From: DATJUF01 sp035524095 | Lineage (GTDB): Bacteria > Desulfobacterota > Binatia > Binatales > Binataceae | Assembly: GCA_035524095.1 (NCBI GenBank) | Contig: DATKPK010000098.1 | Location: forward strand, 1-12,297 | DNA length: 12,297 nt | Direction of reading: 5' to 3' | Shown: positions 6,196-12,297 of the stretch, piece after piece | Numbering within the stretch: the stretch's first letter is position 1 | Layout: every line of letters begins with the position of its first letter | Position numbers and translations under genes: made by a program | Notes under the pieces: generated by a model | Told to the model about the DNA's origin: nothing | The model's input: the letters and a program-made list of their open reading frames with translations, nothing else | Databases searched by the model: none

Positions 6196-7335
6196 ATGGC
6201 CGATAGAATTCCAAACGTTCGCATCGCCCCCGACGCCGAAACCGTACGAGCTCAATTGGGTCTCTTGCGTGACTTCGCGGGAACTTGGGAAGGCTATGGG
6301 TTCAACCTGATCGCGCGTCCTGACGCGAAAGACGGGACCAATCTCTACCTTGAACTCAACCAGACTCACGAAGTTCTTAAGCTTGACACCATCGGTTCGT
6401 CCATCCCCAATCGCGCCTTCGGCCAACCTGACGATCTCGAACTCTTCGGCCTGACCTATCTCCAGAAGATCAGTGATGTAGTCACGGGCGGCGCGCTCCA
6501 CATCGAACCCGGCATCTGGGTTACCCAGGGATCGACTGCTTACCCTCCCGAGACCGCTCCGGCCGGAGCTCAGATAATCGCGCGGATGGCAACGATTCCC
6601 CACGGCAATGCGGTGCTCGCCGAAGGTATCGCCGAGCAATTTGAGGGTCCGCCAACCCTCACCGCTGGCGGTTCCCAATATGCTTTCTCGAAGTTCCCGT
6701 CCTTCAACAGCACACCTTTTCCAATTCCAGCCACCGGATTGCCAGCATTTAATGCCGCAGGTTCATCGGAAAAATTGACCGCATCGCCTGGCTTTACGCA
6801 ATACGATCTTACGATTGCCGACTCCGCTACTAATACGCGAACCCCTTTTGGCAATACGCCACCGGTCGCCCTGCCTTCCAACATCCTTGGCGTTCCGATG
6901 CAAGACGTTGTCAACGACCCGATCCTGCTCTTGCAGGCAGTCATCAACAAGCAGGTTTCCGAAGGGCATACCTTCAAAGGCTCAGTACTCAATATCGCCA
7001 CTCAGGTTCCCCTATCTTTTTTGACGGTACCCAACGACCCCAAGAGTGCCGCCCTGGAGATCAGCCTGACCGATGGTGGCGGGGGTATCGAAAATATTCC
7101 TTTTCTCGAAGGTGGAGAACCGGTCGGGGCGAAAGGTCCCAACGCGGACACGGCGACAGTCTATGCCACGTTCTGGATAGAGCACGTGTATCCGAAGAAT
7201 GAGCGGCACTTTACGCAGCTGCAGTATGCGCAGATGGTCGTCTTGAATTTCCCTATCTTAACGCTGTTGCCTAAAGTCGTACTGCTCGGATGGCCGCACG
7301 TCTCAGTCGCAACCCTGCGCAAGACCTTCGGCTAA
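6196..7335 (+). CDS. Nitrobindin/lipocalin-like heme-binding family protein
   Basis: A 379-residue soluble protein. The opening LLRDFAGTWEGYGFNLIARP (24-42), then the strand YLELNQTHEVLKL, SSIPNRAF, GLTYLQKISDV, LHIEPGIWV (101-109) and IPHG (134-137), matches in pattern the family commonly annotated as heme-binding or nitrobindin-like beta-barrel proteins, where the FxGTWxG block marks the barrel start. His102, His136 and His368 (in GWPHVSVATL at the C-terminus) are candidate ligands or structural residues. The long middle, about 160-300, rich in P, T, S and N, makes the protein roughly twice a plain nitrobindin and could be an insertion between barrel halves. No signal peptide from this start. 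It is the only plus-strand gene, divergent from mnmE and convergent with the 7451-7954 gene, so it is probably monocistronic. Heme binding is taken from family naming and is not proven by the residues seen. Confidence 0.65.
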   Translation: MADRIPNVRIAPDAETVRAQLGLLRDFAGTWEGYGFNLIARPDAKDGTNLYLELNQTHEVLKLDTIGSSIPNRAFGQPDDLELFGLTYLQKISDVVTGGALHIEPGIWVTQGSTAYPPETAPAGAQIIARMATIPHGNAVLAEGIAEQFEGPPTLTAGGSQYAFSKFPSFNSTPFPIPATGLPAFNAAGSSEKLTASPGFTQYDLTIADSATNTRTPFGNTPPVALPSNILGVPMQDVVNDPILLLQAVINKQVSEGHTFKGSVLNIATQVPLSFLTVPNDPKSAALEISLTDGGGGIENIPFLEGGEPVGAKGPNADTATVYATFWIEHVYPKNERHFTQLQYAQMVVLNFPILTLLPKVVLLGWPHVSVATLRKTFG

Positions 7336-7350
7336 TTCCTTAGGATTAAA

Positions 7351-7387
7351 GCGAAGGGCCGAAGCCCTCGAGGCTTCAGCCCTTCGC
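7351..7387. terminator. Shared hairpin terminator between convergent genes
   Basis: Arms 7351-7366 and 7372-7387 pair at 15 of 16 positions around a 5-base loop (CTCGA). The single mismatch is C-A on the plus transcript but G-U on the minus transcript, so the stem is uninterrupted for the minus gene. A short TTTAAT follows on the minus side. It begins 15 bases after the heme-binding-like stop and lies about 63 bases behind the membrane-protein stop, so it can serve both. Confidence 0.75.
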
Positions 7388-7450
7388 CCAACCTTCCGTC
7401 TCAAGGCATCGAACGTCATGGACCAACTCGGCTGCCGATCCAGCTCCATC

Positions 7451-7954
7451 TTAAGATTTTCGCAACTCGAGCAATGAGGACCTGATCAAAAAAATACCCC
7501 AAAGCCAAGATATCGGGCCGAGCGCGATGCTAAAGTCCGCCAAGTAAAGATGGTTTTTGATGAACTTGGAATCCGCTGTGAGAAATGGATTTGTCAGAAG
7601 ACCGAGGGCGAAATAAAGCAGCCACGGGATTGTCGACCAAGCCATCGCCGCACTCAACTCCGCAACCGTTGCGCGAGTGCCGAACTGCCTTTCCCATCGA
7701 CTTAGCAGCAACCCGGTCCAGTAAAGCGAGAGCCCCGAAAGGTAAGACGTTGCGACGAATGTCAGCGGGATGGCTAGCCGTTTATATTGTTCAGGCCACG
7801 GAATATCACCGGCAGGTATCTCAGCGACAACGAGACAGAATAGCATTCCGGTCGTCAGCGAGAATGCGCTCACGACGCGCCACGGTCTCGTTCCAATCAG
7901 ATCGCGAATGTTTTTTCGCGGCGCAAAAAGAAACGCCAACACCCGGAATCCCAT
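7451..7954 (-). CDS. Small four-helix membrane protein, possibly Yip1-like
   Basis: A 167-residue inner-membrane protein. Hydrophobic helices lie at about 25-44, 60-84, 103-120 and 139-159, with charged segments APRKNIRDLIGTRPWR before the first and LLSRWERQFG after the second. The short charged N-terminus with a phenylalanine-rich start (LAFLFAPRKNIRDL) followed by a helix bundle is reminiscent of bacterial Yip1/YIP1-domain proteins, but I see no decisive motif. It begins 46 bases behind the acyl-CoA dehydrogenase-like gene, so the two may share a transcript; an AAGG lies only 3 bases from the ATG, so the start is uncertain (a GTG and TTG follow a few codons later). Function unknown. Confidence 0.7.
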   Translation of the reverse strand: MGFRVLAFLFAPRKNIRDLIGTRPWRVVSAFSLTTGMLFCLVVAEIPAGDIPWPEQYKRLAIPLTFVATSYLSGLSLYWTGLLLSRWERQFGTRATVAELSAAMAWSTIPWLLYFALGLLTNPFLTADSKFIKNHLYLADFSIALGPISWLWGIFLIRSSLLELRKS

Positions 7955-8000
7955 GAGCCTTATCCAGTCTCGCGGACTCAGACCGCCTTCAGCGGCCCGA

Positions 8001-9209
8001 TCACACCCAGCGCGGCATTACGTCATGCGGGATCCCAAACGCCAGCTTGCCCAGCCAGCCGAGTCCGTCATGGCCCGCGAACGGCTGATGGATAATCGCC
8101 GCCCTTACGTCGCGATACATCTGCTCCAGCGGACCGGAGCGAAATAACGCCGCCCCGCCCACTAGCCGCATCGCCTTGTCGACGACACTCAGCGCGCTCT
8201 CCATCACAAAATGATGGCACGCGATAATATCCATCATCGGCGGCTCCGTCCGCACCTTGAGTTCCGTCAGGCTAGTCGCCGTCTGGACTAGCATCGCCCG
8301 TGCCGCCCGCAAACCTATTTCCATCTCAGCCGCGATAAATTGATTCCCCGGATAATGACTGGACGGCCGATCGAACGGGACTTGCGAGCGTTCACTTATC
8401 CAGTTGATCGCCCAGTCCCGCGCCGCCTGCGCCAGTCCGAGATAACAGGCGTCAAGCGTCGGCATCCAGCAGGAAAATACATTCATCGAAGGATCCCAAC
8501 TGCGCGCCGGCCGGCTTCTGACGCTTGCATCAGGGACGAACACGTTCTCCCAAACAATATCGTTACTCGATGACGCGCGAATACTCAGAGTATCCCAGTT
8601 CTTTTGAATCTTTATCCCGGGAGTATTCGGCGGTATATAGAAGCCCAGTACTAGCGGCCCCTTCACTGGATCGTCATAATGCGCTGTTTCGAATAGCAAG
8701 TCGGCGCAGGCCGATAGCGTACCGAACTTCGCCGACCCGTTGACCAAGTATCCGCCATCGACTTTTTCGGCTCGGCGGCTCGTCTCATTTAGTCCGCCGA
8801 AGCCCACCCCGCTGTTAACCTTAGGGTCGCTCAGACCGCCGGACAGAATAATCCGATCATGGATGATCGATTCAAGTAAGGTGCGTAAGCGTGCATTGTT
8901 ATCCAGGCGCCACAAATCCCCGAGCCAGCCCACAACGAACAGATGCATGTTGATAGCGATAGCGGTAGGCAAATCGCCTCGCCCGAGCCGTTCCTGCGCC
9001 AGCACCACGTCGAGGAGATCGGCGCCACCACCGCCGAGTTCCTCGGGCGCGGGCATGCTCGTGTATCCCGACGCCTTCATGGCCGCGACATTCTCGAACG
9101 GGAAGCTATTCTCCCGATCGTGCTGCGTCACACGCGTCTTGAAGTCCTCGGCATGAGTCGCCGCTATCTGGATAAACTTCTGCTGACGTTCCGCCCGAGT
9201 CGTCCCCAT
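8001..9209 (-). CDS. Acyl-CoA dehydrogenase-fold flavoprotein
   Basis: A 402-residue FAD or FMN enzyme of the acyl-CoA dehydrogenase superfamily. The N-terminal helical domain has FPFENVAAMKASGYTSMPAP and EELGGGGADLLDVVLAQERL (about 37-75). The middle beta domain has ILSGGLSDPK (121-130) and GGYLVNGSAKFGTLSACADL (152-171). The C-terminal helical domain includes LGLAQAARDWAINW (258-271) and VGGAALFRSGPLEQMYRDVR (350-369). The usual glutamate near the C-terminus (the YEG region of medium-chain enzymes) is not seen; the sequence there is AAIIHQPFAGHDG. It may therefore belong to a branch with another catalytic base, or to the related flavin monooxygenases (DszC-like) that share the fold. I chose the ATG at 9209 because GGAGAG lies 8 bases before it; a GTG at 9242 in frame has no such site. 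The substrate is unknown. Likely co-transcribed with the small membrane protein behind it. Confidence 0.88.
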   Translation of the reverse strand: MGTTRAERQQKFIQIAATHAEDFKTRVTQHDRENSFPFENVAAMKASGYTSMPAPEELGGGGADLLDVVLAQERLGRGDLPTAIAINMHLFVVGWLGDLWRLDNNARLRTLLESIIHDRIILSGGLSDPKVNSGVGFGGLNETSRRAEKVDGGYLVNGSAKFGTLSACADLLFETAHYDDPVKGPLVLGFYIPPNTPGIKIQKNWDTLSIRASSSNDIVWENVFVPDASVRSRPARSWDPSMNVFSCWMPTLDACYLGLAQAARDWAINWISERSQVPFDRPSSHYPGNQFIAAEMEIGLRAARAMLVQTATSLTELKVRTEPPMMDIIACHHFVMESALSVVDKAMRLVGGAALFRSGPLEQMYRDVRAAIIHQPFAGHDGLGWLGKLAFGIPHDVMPRWV

Positions 9210-9546
9210 TGCTGATTCTCTCCCTCGATCGAACTGACGCACTGAGTATCACAAATCGTTGGAGCGATGCTCTACCCCGTGGCCACTCGTGCGGCGACCC
9301 AGCTTGCGCATTCATTAGGTGGCCGCTGGCGGACCGGTTTGGGGGTCAGTCCGATTCGGGCTTGGGTTATGTATTAGAACTGCGGAGCGGGATTCTTCAC
9401 GCGGCAGCCACGGGCGGGAATGATAGAACAGATGGGCGGCCGGCGCAGTGCCGCGTCGGCAGCATATCTAGTAGTTTCAGGCGGAGCGCTCGCAAACTTA
9501 CGTCCGCACAGCTCCGAGGCAAGGCCCTCTCTCGCGCGGGCTACGT
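9210..9546. other. Intergenic region between the aminotransferase fusion and the acyl-CoA dehydrogenase-like gene
   Basis: 337 bases. Arms 9439-9446 and 9453-9460 (GCCGGCGC/GCGTCGGC, seven of eight pairs, 6-base loop) form a GC-rich hairpin about 90 bases behind the aminotransferase stop, a weak terminator candidate with no T-run. A small ATCG/CGAT hairpin lies near 9256-9269. No convincing promoter was found. Confidence 0.45.
9218..9223 (-). promoter_or_regulatory. Ribosome binding site setting the acyl-CoA dehydrogenase start
   Basis: GGAGAG on the minus strand, 8 bases before the ATG at 9209, favouring it over the upstream in-frame GTG at 9242. Confidence 0.7.
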
Positions 9547-11853
9547 CTATCCCGCCAGCGAATCACTCTTACGGATATGGGCCGCCTCCAGCACTTTCGG
9601 CACGATACTGTAATAAGCGATTACATCCGTGATCGGATCAGTGATTAGCTTGACGAACCAGATCAGCGCGCTTCTGACGTTATGCCTAAACGCGAGATAG
9701 AAAACGCGGCCTCCGACTACCAGCATCGTCAACGCGAACCACGTGCGCGCAAACGACGGCAGCATCATCCGGATCGTTTCAAGGTTCATCGATCCGGCGC
9801 CGATCATGTACAAAATCGGAATTAGCGCATAGCCGAAAAGAATCATTGATTTGTTACGCGTATTATAGCCGAGCAGCGTCTTCTCTTTGTCATGGCACGG
9901 CGGTTCAAGAATCGCATGACCAAACTGCCGCACCAGCAGCGCTGCAGTGCCCATCGTCACCGCCAAAGTAAAATCAAAGAAGAAAAGCACATAGCAAACT
10001 ATAAACGTACTCGAGCTGAGCAGATGGAGCAGTTGATTCGTCAGGTTACTATGCGACGCCACATGGTCATCGCCCTTGCGCTCCATTATTTCCGCATAGA
10101 AATCTTTGATCGGGCGCGGCGCCTGAATGATACTCCGTGCCATCTCAAGCATCAGATTCCGTTTCATCGTCTTCTCCCGCGCCGGCTGTTGAGTCTCGTC
10201 CGGCCACCATCCGTCCGATTTCATCTTCTGCCCCCCTGCGATTATCTTCGCCTGCAATTCCGCGTAATCATCGTCACTAAAATCCAGGCTGCTCATACAG
10301 CGTCCCGTGCCGACCCAGGAGAGAGTCATGCCCTCCGCGCGCAAATAGTATTGTAATAGCCAGTTGTAGCGTCCCGCTTCCTTGAAGAGCACCGTCCACA
10401 CCGTCGCTAGATTCATTACTCTGAGCGGCAATGCCAGCGACGCCAGCCTCGCATTAGTGGAGAGGACCCAGCGATCGCAGCGTGCTTGGGCCGCTTCATA
10501 TAGTTTGGCTGTCGCCGGTTCTGACAGCCAGCGCAGGAATTCATTCATCGCGCCCATCACCAGCGGATGAGCCGAGAAGGTCCCGATCACGTACGCGATT
10601 CGCATCGGATAGTCCGGGTCGAAGCGCCGCATTAGATCCTTGCGCCCGCAGACCAGTCCAATTGGCATACCACCGGCTACCGTCTTCCCATACACGACGA
10701 TATCCGCTTGCACGCCGAAGTATTCCTGGGCGCCGCCTGGCGCTAAACGAAAGCCGCTGAAGACTTCGTCGAAAATCAAGGGAATCCCGTATTCAGAACA
10801 AACTTCTCTTAGCCGCCGCAGCCATTGCGCATACGACGCAGTCGAATCCCGCGTCTTGCGCATTCCACTGGTGATTAAAATCGAATCGCTGGGCGGCGGC
10901 ATATTCGGATGGAATGACTGCACTGGATTAACGAGAACTCCAGCGATCTCATTCGCGCGCCGCCGGATCAGATCAATCGACGCCGGATTCATATCCTTGA
11001 GCGTCAGGCAATCGCTAATCTGCCGCTCGCTGCCAAGCCCCGGCTGCACACCATCCCACCAGCCGTGATATGCACCTGCGAAGCAGACGATCAGCTTTTT
11101 TCTAGTATTGAAACGCGCGAGCCGGACCGCCGCCATTACTGCTTCGGTGCCGCTCATATGAAATGAGACTTCGTCTAGTTTCGAGAGCTCTTTCAGGCGC
11201 GCGATATTGTCCGCTACCAGCGGATGTAACGGGCCCAGCACCGGCCCCAATTCCTTGACACGGTCCCAGCCCTTTTCGATCCATTCTTTATATTTATCGA
11301 ATCCCGCTACGTTCAGTCCGTAAGAGCCGCTTACGTCGATACTCCAGTTGCCGTCGAGGTCGCGCAGCTTCGGGCCCTTGGATTCCGTCACCACCGCACA
11401 CAAATTGAAGCGCTCGCGCACCGCGCGCATAAACGGGAAAGGCACGCGATTAGCGTCGGTGAAACGCAAGTCCGAAAAGCTCTCGCGGATCTCATTTCCC
11501 CAAGCGATCGATTTTGGCGATCGCTCCTGAAAAAAATCGGCCAGCCGTGTGAGGGCTAGTCGGCGGATTTCCGCCCAGCGTTCCGACGCCCCATCCGCAC
11601 GCAAGAATTCGTCATCGCTATAGTCGAGCCGTTTGACGATCCTCGACAATAGCCGCGCCGACGTTGGCGTCATCGCCGCCGCCCGTATTGTGAACGCGAA
11701 CCGCACTAGCCGCATCGCGAGGTACGCTACGATCAATAGCGCGAGAATTAAGCCGGCCGCCGTCCAGCCCCAGCCGTCTGCGAGCCGCCAGTTACCGAAA
11801 ACTACGTCCAACCACGCCCATGCCCGCCCCTGCATCAGTCCCGCCCGTACCAT
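9547..11853 (-). CDS. Membrane-anchored class III aminotransferase fused to an Mpo1/DUF962-like membrane domain
   Basis: A 768-residue fusion. Residues 31-55 are one transmembrane anchor. Residues about 125-550 are a class III PLP aminotransferase of the glutamate-1-semialdehyde-aminomutase type: SGTEA (234-238) for the cofactor phosphate, AYHGWWDG (261-268) stacking on the ring, FDEVFSGFR (361-369) with the pyridine-N aspartate, and VYGKTVAGGMPIG (387-399) with the Schiff-base Lys390. All key residues are present, so it should be active. Residues about 598-755 form a polytopic domain with HSNLTNQLLH (601-610) and RQFGHAILEPPCHDKE (642-657). These His/Asn/Gln/Glu motifs resemble the Mpo1 (DUF962, YGL010w) family, an iron-dependent dioxygenase acting on 2-hydroxy fatty acids in yeast. 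The start has GGGAGG 8 bases upstream, and the gene follows the glycosyltransferase stop after 2 bases, implying coupled translation. I infer amination of, or removal of a carbon from, a membrane lipid or glycolipid precursor; the substrate is unknown. Far too long to be an ordinary HemL (about 430). Confidence 0.85.
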   Translation of the reverse strand: MVRAGLMQGRAWAWLDVVFGNWRLADGWGWTAAGLILALLIVAYLAMRLVRFAFTIRAAAMTPTSARLLSRIVKRLDYSDDEFLRADGASERWAEIRRLALTRLADFFQERSPKSIAWGNEIRESFSDLRFTDANRVPFPFMRAVRERFNLCAVVTESKGPKLRDLDGNWSIDVSGSYGLNVAGFDKYKEWIEKGWDRVKELGPVLGPLHPLVADNIARLKELSKLDEVSFHMSGTEAVMAAVRLARFNTRKKLIVCFAGAYHGWWDGVQPGLGSERQISDCLTLKDMNPASIDLIRRRANEIAGVLVNPVQSFHPNMPPPSDSILITSGMRKTRDSTASYAQWLRRLREVCSEYGIPLIFDEVFSGFRLAPGGAQEYFGVQADIVVYGKTVAGGMPIGLVCGRKDLMRRFDPDYPMRIAYVIGTFSAHPLVMGAMNEFLRWLSEPATAKLYEAAQARCDRWVLSTNARLASLALPLRVMNLATVWTVLFKEAGRYNWLLQYYLRAEGMTLSWVGTGRCMSSLDFSDDDYAELQAKIIAGGQKMKSDGWWPDETQQPAREKTMKRNLMLEMARSIIQAPRPIKDFYAEIMERKGDDHVASHSNLTNQLLHLLSSSTFIVCYVLFFFDFTLAVTMGTAALLVRQFGHAILEPPCHDKEKTLLGYNTRNKSMILFGYALIPILYMIGAGSMNLETIRMMLPSFARTWFALTMLVVGGRVFYLAFRHNVRSALIWFVKLITDPITDVIAYYSIVPKVLEAAHIRKSDSLAG

Positions 11854-11855
11854 CG

Positions 11856-12297
11856 CTACATCCTCCCGCTCTCTAGCGCTGGCCCAAGCGTACGCCGAGC
11901 CTCTGACATCGCACCGCTGTGTCCGGCTTCAGAAGCCGAAGCAGATCCGCTCAGCAGCGCGTCGAAACGCTCGACTACCTTGGTCCAACTGACTCTCGAC
12001 GTATACTCCCGCGCCTGCCGCCGCATCTGCTCAAGCGCGACGCGCTCTTCCGCCAGCCTCGACGCCGACGCAACAAAGCTCCGCGCATCTCCATAAGGCA
12101 CCAGCCAGCCGGTTTCGCGATGGCGAATATGGATCCGCGCCGCCGCATAGTCGTAGGCGACTACGGCCAGCCCGCTCGCCATCGCCTCCAACGTCACGTT
12201 GCCGAAGGTTTCCGTCTCACTGGGAAATAGAAAAATGTCCGCCGAGGCGTAATGCTCCGCGAGCGCCACACCTGTCTGCGTTCCGGCAAACCCGAGC
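11856..12297 (-). CDS. GT4-family glycosyltransferase (partial, N-terminus beyond right edge)
   Basis: C-terminal 146 residues of a retaining GT-B glycosyltransferase (family GT4, glycosyltransferase group 1), which transfers a sugar from a nucleotide-sugar donor. The reading frame stays open to the window edge as LGFAGTQTGVALAEHYASAD, so the GTG at 12269 is an internal valine and not a start. The donor-site signature is complete: FLFPSETETFGNVTLEAMAS holds the E-x7-E pair, followed by GLAVVAYDYAAARIHI and the RHRETGWLVPYGD segment. This version with YDYAAA..HIRH resembles lipid-directed mannosyl- or sulfoquinovosyl-type enzymes, although substrate cannot be told. The tail after about residue 110 is a helix followed by a low-complexity A/S/E stretch ending at TAG 11856-11858, two bases before the aminotransferase ATG. 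It forms an operon with that gene. Confidence 0.93.
   Translation of the reverse strand, partial: LGFAGTQTGVALAEHYASADIFLFPSETETFGNVTLEAMASGLAVVAYDYAAARIHIRHRETGWLVPYGDARSFVASASRLAEERVALEQMRRQAREYTSRVSWTKVVERFDALLSGSASASEAGHSGAMSEARRTLGPALESGRM
11862..11867 (-). promoter_or_regulatory. Ribosome binding site of the aminotransferase fusion, inside the glycosyltransferase gene
   Basis: GGGAGG on the minus strand overlaps the last codons of the glycosyltransferase, 8 bases before the ATG at 11853, supporting translational coupling of the two genes. Confidence 0.75.

Noticed and set aside
9207..9242. GTG start at 9242 for the acyl-CoA dehydrogenase-like gene
   Set aside because: GGAGAG is placed correctly for the ATG at 9209; the extra 11 residues are charged and outside the family pattern.
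1..12297. CRISPR array, tRNA or rRNA genes, insertion sequence with terminal repeats
   Set aside because: I looked for evenly spaced repeats, tRNA T-arm patterns and paired terminal repeats and saw none; a short weak structure could still be missed by eye.

Overview
The window is from a moderately GC-rich Gram-negative bacterium. The evidence is a TolC-type outer-membrane channel, Shine-Dalgarno-led genes and a bacterial-type MnmE. Gene content (acyl-CoA dehydrogenase-fold enzyme, nitrobindin-like heme-binding family, class III aminotransferase fused to an Mpo1-like membrane domain) would suit a soil or sediment lineage such as Acidobacteriota or Desulfobacterota/Binatota, but this is a guess from flavour, not a phylogenetic placement. 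All genes but one lie on the minus strand.

Layout in transcription order, right to left. The right edge (11856-12297) holds the C-terminal part of a GT4 glycosyltransferase. It is tightly coupled, with a 2-base gap, to a 768-residue protein combining an N-terminal membrane anchor, a glutamate-1-semialdehyde-aminotransferase-like PLP domain and an Mpo1/DUF962-like membrane domain. These two look like a lipid or glycolipid modification operon. After a 337-base gap come an acyl-CoA-dehydrogenase-fold flavoprotein (start at 9209) and, 46 bases behind it, a small four-helix membrane protein. The only plus-strand gene (6196-7335, nitrobindin/heme-binding-like) converges on that pair, with a strong shared hairpin between them, and is divergent from mnmE (4319-5731).

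The most interesting part is 1647-3939. Two ~190-residue proteins of no family I recognise, about 60% identical by hand alignment, flank a 205-residue protein with the His-Gly ... Cys pattern and strand/helix order of a clan CD cysteine peptidase. It most resembles the MARTX-toxin C80 protease domain, but stands alone. The paralogs also share their ribosome-binding leader, so the duplication included the translation signal. The region reads visibly A/T-richer than mnmE. It looks like a small accessory cassette of one caspase-like protease plus two candidate partners or substrates, a possible protease-effector system. Functions beyond the fold are inference.

The left edge (1-1136) is the N-terminal part of a TolC-family efflux outer-membrane protein, probably the first gene of, or within, an efflux locus continuing beyond the window.
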